Notes: generated by a model not told the origin, from the letters alone. A stretch of DNA of 64,000 nucleotides from Actinoplanes subtropicus (GCF_000721705.1 NZ_JOJL01000005.1:124001-188000), one strand, 5' to 3'; counted from the first letter of the stretch, positions 18,670 through 26,570 are shown. Numbers and translations: made by a program.

Positions 18670-19748
18670 AACTCAAGCGAGTCGTGGCGGTCGCGGGTTC
18701 CGTCGTGGTTCTTCTCCTTGGTGCGTACGCCGGGTTCCTCGGCCACCGATCGCGGCACCCGGTGTCGCTCGCGCCGACGGGCCCGTACCCGGTGGGCCGC
18801 GGCGAGCAGGAGATCGCCGACCGCTCCCGGACCGACGAGCTCGCGCCGCTGGGCGGCAACCCGCGGGTGCTGTCGGTCTGGCTGTGGTATCCGGCGGCGG
18901 CCACCGGGCAGCCGGCCGAGTACGCGCCCGGCGCCTGGCGGGGCCTGCGCAAGTTCGGGTGGGGGCAGACCTCGTTCGACCGGGTGCGCACCGGCACGTA
19001 CGAGAACGTGGCCTTTGCCTCCGGGGTTTTTCCGCTGGTGGTGCTGATGCCCGGGCTGGGTTTCTCGGCGCCGCAGTATCAGGCGATCGCGGCGGGGATG
19101 GCCAGCCGCGGTTACATCGTCGCCGGGGTGACGCCGACCTACAGCGCCAACCTGTCGGTGATCGGCGGCCACGCGGTGAAGGCATCGGCGGCGGGTGATC
19201 CGTCCGATCTGGCCGGTCCGCGCGGCGACGGGCTGGCGGCGGTGTGGGCGGGCGACGCGCGGTTCGCGGCCCGCCAGGTCGGGGTGCTGCTCGGGGCGCA
19301 CGTCGACCGGCGGAAGGTGGCGTACGTCGGGCACTCGTTCGGCGGGGCGGCGGCGCTCGAGGCCTGCCGGGTGGATCCGGCCTGCACCGGGGCGGTGGAT
19401 CTGGACGGGACGCCGTACGGGGCGGTGGTCACCGAGGGACTCCGGAAGCCGCTGCTGATGCTGAGCTCGGGCTCGGGCGGGGCGGATCGCGACCCGTCGA
19501 CCCGCGCCGTGCTGGCCGCGAGCGGGTCGGCGGCCTGGTCGTACACGATCGACGGGGCCCGGCACTTCGACTTCACCGACTACGCGGCCTACTGGCTGGC
19601 GGCGCCGGTGCGCGCGATCCTGCCGCTCGGAAACTCGCGGACGCTCGCCATCACCGGGTCCTACCTGGCAGCCTTCCTGGCGGCCGGGGCGGCCTTCTAC
19701 GCGCCGGCGGCCGCCGGGGTCCGGGCCACCTATGTTGATCATCGTTAG
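18666..19748 (+). CDS. Alpha/beta hydrolase, PAF-acetylhydrolase-like
   Basis: 360 residues from GTG 18666, overlapping the exporter stop by 4 bp. An N-terminal hydrophobic helix (about 5-26) anchors or secretes it. 'RVLSVWLWYPAAATGQPAEYAPGAW' and 'FPLVVLMPGLGFSAPQYQAIAAGMASRGYIVAGVTPTYSA' are typical of platelet-activating-factor acetylhydrolase/dienelactone hydrolase relatives. The nucleophile elbow is GHSFG with Ser224; the acid is probably the Asp in 'GAVDLDGTPYG' or later, and His is in 'DGARHFDFTDYAAY'. Residues 320-350 are again hydrophobic. It may modify a lipid or the compound exported by the MFS partner (inference). Confidence 0.8.
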   Translation: MKLKRVVAVAGSVVVLLLGAYAGFLGHRSRHPVSLAPTGPYPVGRGEQEIADRSRTDELAPLGGNPRVLSVWLWYPAAATGQPAEYAPGAWRGLRKFGWGQTSFDRVRTGTYENVAFASGVFPLVVLMPGLGFSAPQYQAIAAGMASRGYIVAGVTPTYSANLSVIGGHAVKASAAGDPSDLAGPRGDGLAAVWAGDARFAARQVGVLLGAHVDRRKVAYVGHSFGGAAALEACRVDPACTGAVDLDGTPYGAVVTEGLRKPLLMLSSGSGGADRDPSTRAVLAASGSAAWSYTIDGARHFDFTDYAAYWLAAPVRAILPLGNSRTLAITGSYLAAFLAAGAAFYAPAAAGVRATYVDHR

Positions 19749-20184
19749 CGGAGCGCCCGGGACAGGCAAGACCACCCTCGCGCACCTCCTGGGCCGCCGC
19801 ATCGGCTGCCCGGTGATCAGCCGCGACGAGATCCGGGAGGGCTTGGTGCACGCCGGCACGCCCGACGACCGTTTTGCCCTGACATATCGGCTTTTTATTG
19901 ATGTGGTCACGACTTTTGCTGACGCGGGGGTCACGTCAATCGCCGAGGCCGCTTTTCAGGACCACAACTGGCGACCGCTGCTCGACCTCGGCCCCACCCG
20001 GATCCTCCGCTGCGTGAGCGCGTCGCAGCGGGTGGTACCCCGGGCCGCCCACCCCGGCCGGCCGGTGAGCATCGACGACTGGGTACCGATCGACTCCCCC
20101 GCCCCCACCCTGATCGTCAACACGACCGACGGCTACTCCCCCGGCCTCGACGAGATAGTCACCTTCGCCGCTACAGGTGCTTGA
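19732..20184 (+). CDS. P-loop kinase / AAA_33-type ATPase
   Basis: 150 residues from ATG 19732, overlapping the hydrolase by 17 bp. The Walker A loop GAPGTGKTT is at 7-15, followed by 'PVISRDEIREGL' (22-40), which resembles the zeta-toxin/adenylylsulfate-type small-molecule kinases. 'IAEAAFQDHNW' could be the substrate loop. The protein is shorter than usual and lacks a clear lid with paired arginines, so part of the C-terminus may be missing or diverged. Substrate unknown. Confidence 0.7.
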   Translation: MLIIVSGAPGTGKTTLAHLLGRRIGCPVISRDEIREGLVHAGTPDDRFALTYRLFIDVVTTFADAGVTSIAEAAFQDHNWRPLLDLGPTRILRCVSASQRVVPRAAHPGRPVSIDDWVPIDSPAPTLIVNTTDGYSPGLDEIVTFAATGA

Positions 20185-20249
20185 TGAAGCTGGGCTCTCG
20201 TCCGGCGGACGGGTCGCAGTCGCAGCTCCACAGAGGAATCTTGTCAGTC

Positions 20250-20266
20250 GCCCGCCCCGCGCGGGC
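20250..20266. terminator. Short GC hairpin between convergent genes
   Basis: GCCCGC (20250-20255) pairs with GCGGGC (20261-20266) around a 5-nt loop. It lies in the 147-bp gap between the plus-strand kinase and the minus-strand S1 gene, and could end transcription from either side. It is short, so this is tentative. Confidence 0.3.
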
Positions 20267-20331
20267 CGGTCACTCCCGGTCCCAGGCGGCGCTGCCGATC
20301 GGCGGCGGAACGTCGGTGGGGACCGGCAGGC

Positions 20332-21510
20332 TCACTGACCGGCGGCGCGGCTGGCCAGCACCTGCCGCCCGTGTGCCTCCCAGCGGTCGTGGGCCTGCGC
20401 GTACTCCCGCTCCCACGTCTCCCGCTGCGCCTCGAAGCCCTCCAGCCACTCCCCCGTCTCCGGGTCGAAGCCCTCGGGGTAGATGTAGTTGCCGTCTGCG
20501 TCGTAGGCGGCGCTCATCCCGTACAGCGTGGGGTCGAAGTGCTCCTCGCCCTCGACGAAGATCTCGTTGGCCTGTTTGAGGGACAGCGAGATGCGCCGGC
20601 GCTCGAGGTCGATGTCGGTGAGCTTGGCGAGGACCTCGTCGCCGACCCCGACGATCTGCTCGGGCCGCTCGACGTGGCCCTCGGCCAGCTCGCTGATGTG
20701 CACCAGGCCCTCGATGCCGTCGTCGACCCGGACGAACGCGCCGAACGGCACCAGCTTGGTCACCACGCCGGGGACGATCTGGTTGATCACGTGGGTGCGG
20801 GCGAAATGCCGCCAGGGGTCCTCCTGGGTCGCCTTGAGCGACAGCGAGACCCGTTTCTTGGCGACGTCGACGTCGAGCACCTCGACCTCGACCTCCTGCC
20901 CGACCTGCACCACGTCGGACGGGTGGTCGATGTGCCGCCAGGACAGCTCGGAGACGTGCACCAGGCCGTCCACCCCGCCGAGGTCGACGAACGCGCCGAA
21001 GTTGACCACGCTGGAGATGACGCCCTTGCGCACCTGGCCCTTCTGCAGCCGGGAGAGCAGGTCGCCGCGGATCGCCGTGCGGTTCTGCTCGAGGTACGCC
21101 CGGCGGGACAGCACCACGTTGTTGCGGTTCTTGTCCAGCTCGATGATCTTCGCCTCGAGCTCGCGGCCCACATACGGCGCGAGGTCGCGGACCCGGCGCA
21201 TCTCGACCAGCGAGGCGGGCAGGAAGCCGCGCACGCCGATGTCGAGGATCAGGCCGCCCTTGACGACCTCGGTGACCGGGCCCTTGACGAACCCGTCCTC
21301 CTGCTTGATCGCCTCGATCCGCTGCCACGCCTCTTCGCGCAGAACCTGAGCGGGATCGGGCTCGGGCGCGGGGTCAGGCCCGGAAACGGCCTCGGCCTCG
21401 GGCACGACCTCGACCGGCTCCGCGACGGCAGCGGGAACCGGATCAGGCGGTGCGGGAACAACGGTGGGCTCAGAGGAGGGGACAGCGGCTTCGGGCGAGC
21501 TCATCGACAT
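20332..21510 (-). CDS. S1 RNA-binding-domain protein (short RpsA paralogue)
   Basis: 392 residues; ATG 21510, with a second ATG two codons inside. After a Pro/Ala/Glu-rich disordered N-terminus (1-55) come three S1 domains at about 73-141, 159-228 and 244-313 ('GGLILDIGVRGFLPASLV', 'VVNFGAFVDLGGVDGLVHVSELSW', 'VTKLVPFGAFVRVDDGIEGLVHISELAEGHV'). The C-terminal 80 residues are acidic and aromatic ('YDADGNYIYPEGFDPETGEW'). Ribosomal protein S1 of actinobacteria has four S1 domains and about 490 residues, and its N-terminal 'DGDIVDGTIVKVDRDEVLLDIG' domain is not seen here. I take this as a paralogue acting in translation or RNA binding; a full rpsA probably lies elsewhere. Confidence 0.85.
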   Translation of the reverse strand: MSMSSPEAAVPSSEPTVVPAPPDPVPAAVAEPVEVVPEAEAVSGPDPAPEPDPAQVLREEAWQRIEAIKQEDGFVKGPVTEVVKGGLILDIGVRGFLPASLVEMRRVRDLAPYVGRELEAKIIELDKNRNNVVLSRRAYLEQNRTAIRGDLLSRLQKGQVRKGVISSVVNFGAFVDLGGVDGLVHVSELSWRHIDHPSDVVQVGQEVEVEVLDVDVAKKRVSLSLKATQEDPWRHFARTHVINQIVPGVVTKLVPFGAFVRVDDGIEGLVHISELAEGHVERPEQIVGVGDEVLAKLTDIDLERRRISLSLKQANEIFVEGEEHFDPTLYGMSAAYDADGNYIYPEGFDPETGEWLEGFEAQRETWEREYAQAHDRWEAHGRQVLASRAAGQ

Positions 21511-21530
21511 TCCACCTTATTCTGCGAACA

Positions 21531-22136
21531 TCAGAGCTTACCAATCAGCGGGCCCGCCTCGGAAGAAGTTGAAACCGGGCGGAAAACGCCGTCCAGGGCC
21601 AGATCGATCGAACGACCCGCCAGGGCGACCGCTTCGTCCGGGTCTGCGGTGCTCTCCACGACCCCCTCGACCATGCCGAACAGCAACATGAGATCACCCG
21701 GCACCAGGTCGGTCCGCACCCAGCCAGCCTCCTGCGCGCGGCGCAGCGGCTCGGCCAGCACCGCGGTCACCCGGCGCTGGAAGCGCAGCCGGGTCGCCGC
21801 GTCGAGCCGCCGGGTCAGCTGGACCAGCGGCCGCATGGTCACCTGCACGCGCAGAATCGCCTGCAGCGCGAAGCCGAAGGTGGCCGGCTGCCCGCGCCCG
21901 GCCGCCACGCACCGCTCGAGCCCCTCGATCAGGTATCCGATCACCGCCGACGCGAGCGCCGCCCGGTCCGGGAAGTGCCGGTAGAGCGTGGCCTGCCCGA
22001 TCCCGGCCCGCCGGGCGATCTCCGGCATCCCCACCACCGGCCGCGGGCTGCACATCACCTCGCACGCGGCCTGCAGAATCGCCGTCCGATTGCGCTGCGC
22101 GTCCCGGCGGCGGGCCGGCTGAGCACCGTAGAGCAC
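21531..22136 (-). CDS. TetR-family repressor
   Basis: 201 residues from GTG 22136, with AGGAGG 5 bp upstream. The N-terminal HTH is clear: 'NRTAILQAACEVMCSPRPVVGMPEIARRAGIGQATLYRHFPDRAALASAVI' (residues about 16-66). The C-terminal ligand domain is of the TetR SBDP type ('PFGFALQAIL', 'GDLMLLFGMVEGVV'). A perfect palindrome 27 bp upstream is its likely operator. The divergent target appears lost: only a short frame and gene fragments remain to the right, and an MMPL pseudogene, a frequent TetR partner, sits 2 kb away. Confidence 0.88.
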   Translation of the reverse strand: MLYGAQPARRRDAQRNRTAILQAACEVMCSPRPVVGMPEIARRAGIGQATLYRHFPDRAALASAVIGYLIEGLERCVAAGRGQPATFGFALQAILRVQVTMRPLVQLTRRLDAATRLRFQRRVTAVLAEPLRRAQEAGWVRTDLVPGDLMLLFGMVEGVVESTADPDEAVALAGRSIDLALDGVFRPVSTSSEAGPLIGKL

Positions 22137-22162
22137 CGCGGCCTCCTCGGGAGTGACCTACA

Positions 22163-22176
22163 TTACTGGCCAGTAA
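22163..22176. promoter_or_regulatory. Palindromic operator of the TetR regulator
   Basis: TTACTGGCCAGTAA is a perfect 14-bp palindrome. It lies 27-40 bp before the regulator start and inside the spacer of a plausible plus-strand promoter (GTGACC 22153-22158, GATAAT 22178-22183). Binding would block both directions. The assignment is inferred from position and symmetry. Confidence 0.7.
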
Positions 22177-22186
22177 CGATAATGTC

Positions 22187-22389
22187 ATGAAGTTCAACAT
22201 CTCGGAACCAGTTCGAGACGTACGGATCACGGGCACCCCAACCGCAGCAGCGCCCACCGACACTGCCTTCCGCCCGCAGACCGCTCACCCCCACCGGCCC
22301 GGCCGCACCACCCCGGCCACCGCCAGGTCCCCAGCGGCGCCACGCGTCATCGCAAGTGACGTCCGTACCGATCCGGGATCCGCCGGCCG
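22187..22389 (+). other. Remnant frame behind the TetR-controlled promoter
   Basis: An ATG at 22187 sits about where a leaderless transcript from the GATAAT box would start ('MKFNISEPVRDVRITG...'). After about 17 residues the frame becomes proline/arginine-rich and loses coding character; it stays open to 22420. I see no complete gene here. It may be the 5' end of the former TetR target, with the rest lost. Confidence 0.3.
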
Positions 22390-22727
22390 CTACGGCGTGC
22401 CCGCTCCCGGGTGCTTGTGAGTGCCTTCCGCGGCCGCCTCGGCGGCGGCCAGGACCACGGCCGTCGAGGCCCCGTCGTCCTGGTCGCCGGGATCGCCCGC
22501 GGCGTCCCCCGGCGCGGCCTCCGAGCCGGGCGGGGCCGGGCCGACCGCCGAGGCGAGCAGCGACGAGTTCGGGATGTTCAGCGGGCCCGCATCGGTGTCC
22601 AGCACCGTGTAGAGCAGCCCGGCCGAGACGATGACGCCCACGTGCGGCCCGTTGAGCGCGCCGGACATCACCCGGATCCGCTGGCCCGGCACGTACGGCC
22701 GGGCGAAGAGCAGCACCAGCCCGGGGC
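22390..22727 (-). pseudogene. MscS-type mechanosensitive channel, 3' fragment
   Basis: The minus-strand frame reads 'LVLLFARPYVPGQRIRVMSGALNGPHVGVIVSAGLLYTVLDTDAGPLNIPNSSLL', which is the beta domain just after the pore helix of MscS family channels. An in-frame stop lies directly before it (about 22728-22730), so the transmembrane part is gone; the internal ATG at 22716 would give 108 residues with no membrane segment. The tail is acidic and alanine-rich. This is a truncated remnant. It borders another short plus-strand tail (22770-22816) at the same junction. Confidence 0.65.
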
Positions 22728-22863
22728 GTCACGCTCGACCGGGACGCCCGGCCGGCACCGGGGACGACGTCATCACCACCCTGGACGACCTTCTCCCCAT
22801 CGTCGAGCGGGGCTGATGACGCCAGCCTGACACGCCGGCTGAGCCAGAATGGCTTGTCTCGGC

Positions 22864-22890
22864 GCCATGGCGGTGCCATAGTGATGCCAT
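22864..22890. promoter_or_regulatory. Three GCCAT boxes at 11-bp spacing over the RHH gene start
   Basis: GCCAT occurs at 22864-22868, 22875-22879 and 22886-22890, exactly 11 bp apart; the first is part of the palindrome GCCATGGC (22864-22871). An inverted ATGGC is at 22849-22853. RHH proteins typically bind short repeats spaced by one helical turn, so this is a likely autoregulatory operator that also covers the start codon. Confidence 0.5.
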
Positions 22891-23383
22891 GGAGCTGACC
22901 CCGTACGTGAACAACCTCGGCCGCGAGTTCGCCACCCTGGCCGAGGCCGGCGGCCCCGAGACGCGTGCGCTGGTCGAGCGCCTGACCGGCTCGCTGGAGT
23001 CGGCGATCCGGATGACGCTGCTGGACGCGCTCTCGGCGGCGGCCGACGAGATCACGCAGGATCTGGCGCCCGGCTCGGTCGAGGTGCGGCTGCGCGGGCG
23101 GGATCCGGGCTTCGTGGTCAGCCAGCCGGCCACCGAAGCACCCCCGGCCGCGCCGGAGAGCGAGCTGCAATTCGCCGAGGACGGGCCGGCGGCGCGGATC
23201 AACGTACGCCTGCCGGAGCATTTGAAAGCCGCCATCGAGGACGCCGCGGCCAAGGAGGGCCGGTCGGTCAACGCCTGGCTGGTCCGGGCGGCCGCCGCCG
23301 CACTGCACCGGCCCGCCGCGAGCCTCGAACCGCCCGGCGGCGGCAGGCGAACCCGGCAGGCATTCACCGGCTGGGTCCGCTGA
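22889..23383 (+). CDS. Ribbon-helix-helix (HicB/Arc-like) DNA-binding protein
   Basis: 164 residues from ATG 22889. The N-terminal part (1-60) is helical and may be a dimer or partner domain. The C-terminal part holds a ribbon-helix-helix: 'ARINVRLPEHLKAAIEDAAAKEGRSVNAWLVRAAAAAL' (102-140), with the 'INVRLPEHLK' DNA-contact strand. The protein looks like those annotated as HicB-family antitoxins in actinobacteria, but there is no HicA toxin; the partner is the DUF4097 gene 41 bp downstream, a recurring pair. Phased GCCAT repeats overlap its start and suggest autoregulation. Confidence 0.8.
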   Translation: MELTPYVNNLGREFATLAEAGGPETRALVERLTGSLESAIRMTLLDALSAAADEITQDLAPGSVEVRLRGRDPGFVVSQPATEAPPAAPESELQFAEDGPAARINVRLPEHLKAAIEDAAAKEGRSVNAWLVRAAAAALHRPAASLEPPGGGRRTRQAFTGWVR

Positions 23384-23424
23384 CCAGCGAAAACGACTCG
23401 CAGACCGAATACGAGGGGACCACC

Positions 23425-24216
23425 ATGCCCACTTTCGACACCCCGGAACCGATCACCGTCACGCTCGAGATCGGCGTCGCCGACCTGCGGATCATCGCGA
23501 GCGAGCGCACCGACACCGTCGTCGAGGTGCGGCCCAGCGACGACAGCGACGAGTCCGATGTGCAGGCCGCCCAGCAGGTGCGGGTCGACCTGGCGCACGG
23601 CGAGCTGCGGATCACCGGGCCGCGGCGAACCTTCGACTTCTCCCGCAAGACCCGCTCGACCGACGTGACGATCGAACTGCCGGCCGGCTCCCCGGTCAGC
23701 GCCGACCTCGCGGCCGGCGACCTCCGGGCGACCGGCCGGCTCGGACGGTCCCACCTGCGCACCGGAGCCGGGCACATCGCCGCCGACGAGATCGACGGCG
23801 ACGCCGACGTGCACACCGGCACCGGCCGGGTCGAGCTGGGCGAGGTCGCCGGCGGCGTCGCGGTCAGGAACTCCAACGGCGCCACCACCGTCGGGTCGGC
23901 CGGCGGCGACGTGCGGATCCGCAACGCCAACGGCGACATCACCGTCGGGCGGGCCGGCGCCGGGGTGGACGCGAAGACGTCCAATGGAACCATCCGGATC
24001 GGCGAGGTGGTCCGCGGCTCGGTCGCGCTCGTCACCCCGTCCGGCGATCTGGACGTGGGCATCGCCGAGGGCACCGCCGCCTGGCTGGAGGTGAAGACCG
24101 GCTTCGGACACGTACGCAATATGCTCGAGAACGCCGCCGGGCCCGAGGAGGCCGCCGCCACCGTGGAGGTCCGCGCCCGCACGTCCTACGGCGACATCAC
24201 GATCCATCGGTCCTGA
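23425..24216 (+). CDS. DUF4097 beta-strand-repeat protein
   Basis: 263 residues from ATG 23425 with GAGGGG upstream. It consists of a right-handed beta-repeat array with recurrent 'G-D-V-x-I-x-x-x-N-G-D-I-T-V' steps from about residue 80 on ('TGAGHIAADEIDGDADVHTGTGRVELGEVAGGVAVRNSNGATTVGSAGGDVRIRNANGDITVGRAG'). There is no signal peptide or membrane segment. In other actinobacteria this pairs with the same RHH gene and often with an ABC exporter that is absent here; the next locus is an MMPL pseudogene. Function unknown; probably an adhesin-like or scaffold fold. Confidence 0.8.
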   Translation: MPTFDTPEPITVTLEIGVADLRIIASERTDTVVEVRPSDDSDESDVQAAQQVRVDLAHGELRITGPRRTFDFSRKTRSTDVTIELPAGSPVSADLAAGDLRATGRLGRSHLRTGAGHIAADEIDGDADVHTGTGRVELGEVAGGVAVRNSNGATTVGSAGGDVRIRNANGDITVGRAGAGVDAKTSNGTIRIGEVVRGSVALVTPSGDLDVGIAEGTAAWLEVKTGFGHVRNMLENAAGPEEAAATVEVRARTSYGDITIHRS

Positions 24217-25247
24217 ACGAATCGAGAACGAAGCTACGGGCCGATCCTGGTGATCAGCGTGGTCCTGCAGGTCTCCTCGAACCTGATCGCCACCGCCGGC
24301 CAGGCCTTCGGCTTCCACGTCGACCAGAGCCTGCGGACCGTGCTGCTGATCGTGCTCTACGGCATCGGCACCGACTACATCCTGTACCTGCTCTTCCGCT
24401 ACCGGGAACGCCTGCGGTCCGGGGCCGACAAGAAAACCGCGATGGTGTACGCCGTGGCCCGGGTGGGCGAGGTCATCACCTCGGCCGCGGCCGCCGTCAT
24501 CGTCGCCTTCCTGGTCCTGCTGCTGGCCAGCTTCGGCGGGTTCGGCTCGCTCGGCCCGGCCCTCGCGATCGCCGTCTTCGTCATGCTGGTCACCGGCCCG
24601 ACCCTGATCCCGGCCCTGGTCAGCCTGATCGGCCCGGCCACCTTCTGGCCCTCCAAGGCGTGGCGGAACGAGTCGACGGGCACCCGCTTCGCCCGGATCG
24701 GCGTCGCGCTCGGCCGGCGGCCCGGGATCGCGGCGGCCGCCTCCGGCCTCGTCCTGGTCGCGCTGGCCGGCGGCGTGCTGATGTTCAAGGCCGACGACGA
24801 CTTCGCGGCCGGTTTCCCGAGCACCACCGAGTCGGCGAAGGCCGCCGCCGACCTGGAGCGCGGCTTCCCGCAGGGGGCGGTCGACCCGACCGAGGCGTAC
24901 CTGACCACCACCGGCGACGGCGCGAGGAAGCCCGGGTCGGGAACGAGCCCCGGCCCGCGGCGGCCCTCGCCGTGCAGCACGCCGGCCCGTCGGTGGCCGC
25001 GGCCGGCCTGATCCTGGCCGGGACGTTCGCGGTGCTGGCCCTGGCGCCGGTGAGTTTCCTGCGCCAGATCGGCTTCTCGGTGGCGACCGGCATTCTCCCC
25101 GCCGCCTTCGTGATGTCGATGTTCCTGGTCCCGTCCCGGACCGCCCTGATCGGCCACGCGGCCTGGTGGCCCGGCCACGGCGACGTCGACAAGCACCGCG
25201 CCGACCCGGCCCCTGCCTCGCCGCCGGTCCCGGTCGAGTCCACCTGA
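24217..25247 (+). pseudogene. MMPL-family transporter, 5'-truncated with internal deletion
   Basis: The frame starting right after the DUF4097 stop reads 'YGPILVISVVLQVSSNLIATAGQAFGFHVDQSLRTVLLIVLYGIGTDYILYLLFRYRERLRSG', the helix 3-4 region of an RND/MMPL exporter with its 'GTDY' motif, and continues through the first periplasmic domain to about 24940. A second frame then gives only the end: 'AVQHAGPSVAAAGLILAGTFAVLALAPVSFLRQIGFSVATGILPAAFVMSMFLVPSRTALIGHAAWWPG'. The N-terminus and about half of the second domain are missing, with a frame change. MMPL proteins are normally over 700 residues. Non-functional remnant; likely former target of a TetR. Confidence 0.8.
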
Positions 25248-25254
25248 CCACGCT

Positions 25255-25350
25255 TTCGCGGGCCCTTTGCTCTGCGCACCTTCGCGCACCCAAATCGAGC
25301 AACCGTTCGCTTTCGATGCGCATAGGTACGCAAAGCAAAGGGCCCGCGAA
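25255..25350. repeat. 96-bp imperfect palindrome
   Basis: The left arm starting TTCGCGGGCCCTTTGCT (25255) and the right arm ending in its complement (25350) match at 24 of about 26 outer positions. Homology continues inward to the centre with about 60-70% identity, including ATCGA (25294) and TCGAT (25313). It lies between the MMPL pseudogene and the convergent monooxygenase remnant. It could be a strong bidirectional terminator, a REP-like element or a non-autonomous palindromic transposon. Confidence 0.7.
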
Positions 25351-25516
25351 GTGCTCACCTGCCCAGCGGTTCGCTCCTCGAGCCCGCCGGACCGGCGACG
25401 CGGCGCCACGGCGGACCGACCGGCCACGCTGTGGTTCGACCGTCGAGGACGCGCGCCCGCGTGGAAGCCGCGGCGTACGAGCTCGGCATGCGTGAGACCG
25501 ACCACTGGATTGCGCT
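25351..25516. other. Gene-poor spacer with a possible coding scrap
   Basis: About 165 bp. A plus-strand reading from GTG 25461 gives 25 residues ('VEAAAYELGMRETDHWIALQPFPDG') ending at 25538 that look protein-like, but there is no start signal or context to support a gene. Otherwise nothing is seen. Confidence 0.25.
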
Positions 25517-26501
25517 TCAGCCGTTTCCCGACGGCTGACGGGTGTGCGGGAGAGCGCGGGTGCCGGGCGAGGTCCGTCCGGTGCCGTTGAGGAGCTCGGC
25601 AAGGTCGTGCGGCGCGCCGGCGCCGAAGATGAGTTCGACGGTGTCCCGCGCGGCGATGGCTTCGGCCTCGCCGCGCCGGAACATCACCTCCTCGTACGTC
25701 GTGCAGGCGGTCTCCGGATCGTCGGGGTGCGCGGCGATCGCCTGACCGAGTTCGGCTCCGTCGAGCATCGCGAGGTTCGCGCCCTCGCCGCCGGGAACGG
25801 TCACGTGCGCCGCGTCGCCGAGAAGCGTGACGCCGGGCGTCCGGTCCCACCGATGGCGGTCCGGGAGCCGGTGGATGGCGCGCAGTATCGGCCGGGTCTC
25901 ACCGTCGGTGATCAAGGAGATCAAGGCGGGCGCCCAGCCCTCGAACTCGGCGGCGATCCGCTGCCTCGCCGCGCCGGCGTCGGCGAAGTCGATCGCGGTG
26001 AACCATTCGACCGGCCGGTTGAGGATGACGTACGTGTGGATGACGTCGCCCGCTTCCCGGTGGGCGAGGAACCCCTGGCCGGGGACGAGGGCGTACATGG
26101 CGCCGTTCCCGACCGCCTCGGCCGCCTCGGGGTGGCGTTCGTCGACGTCGTGCAGGTACGTGTCGATGTAGCTCACACCCGCGTACGCCGGCTTCCGGTC
26201 CGACAGCAGCGGCCGGACCTTGGACCAGGTTCCGTCGGCGCCCACGAGGAGGCCGGAGACGGCGGTCGAGCCGTCGGCGAACGTGAGTTCGTGACGTCCG
26301 TCGCCGAGAGGGGTGGCCTCGAGGAGCTTCCTGCCCCACCGCACGGTCCCGGCCGGCAGCGAATCCAGCAGGATGCGCCGGATGTCGCCGCGAAGCGCCT
26401 CCGGGCGTGCCAGGGAGCCGTCGTCGGCCAGCTCGGCGAGCACCGCACCGTGCCGGTCGAGGACCCGCTGCACGCCGCCGCCCCGGGTTTCCTCCCGATC
26501 A
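25517..26501 (-). pseudogene. FAD-dependent aromatic hydroxylase, N-terminus missing
   Basis: From about 26480 the frame reads 'QRVLDRHGAVLAELADDGSLARPEALRGDIRRILLDSLPAGTVRWGRKL' and continues through the family motifs 'DLLVGADGTWSKVRPLL'-like 'GLLVGADGTWSKVRPLLSD' and 'TPGVTLLGDAAHVTVPGGEGANLAMLDGAELG' to the end. The first 70-90 residues, with the FAD-binding GxGxxG, are absent; upstream codons are unlike coding. A GTG just before 'QRVLD' could start a fragment of about 320 residues, but it could not bind FAD. The promoter region with both TetR operators is intact, so the lesion is a deletion between promoter and body. Confidence 0.75.
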
Positions 26502-26506
26502 CATGA

Positions 26507-26523
26507 TTGGACCGGCGGTCCAC
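26507..26523. promoter_or_regulatory. TetR operator O1
   Basis: TTGGACC-GGC-GGTCCAC: inverted repeat with 7-bp half sites, one mismatch to full symmetry. It lies on the monooxygenase side. The centre is 28 bp from that of O2. Inferred binding site of the adjacent TetR-VOC regulator. Confidence 0.7.
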
Positions 26524-26534
26524 TCGACCCCCTA

Positions 26535-26551
26535 TTGGACCAGCGGTCCAA
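26535..26551. promoter_or_regulatory. TetR operator O2 overlapping the regulator promoter
   Basis: TTGGACC-AGC-GGTCCAA is a perfect 7-3-7 inverted repeat. Its left half is also a -35 box (TTGGAC 26535-26540) with CAAGAT (26558-26563) 17 bp further on as -10. Transcription would begin at about 26570, at the ATG at 26571, so the regulator mRNA may be leaderless. Binding here would give autorepression. Confidence 0.7.
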
Positions 26552-26570
26552 CTCTGTCAAGATGACGTGC

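Noticed and set aside
25461..25538. 25-residue reading that looks protein-like before the monooxygenase end
   Set aside because: Too short, no start signal and no context; kept only as a note in the spacer.
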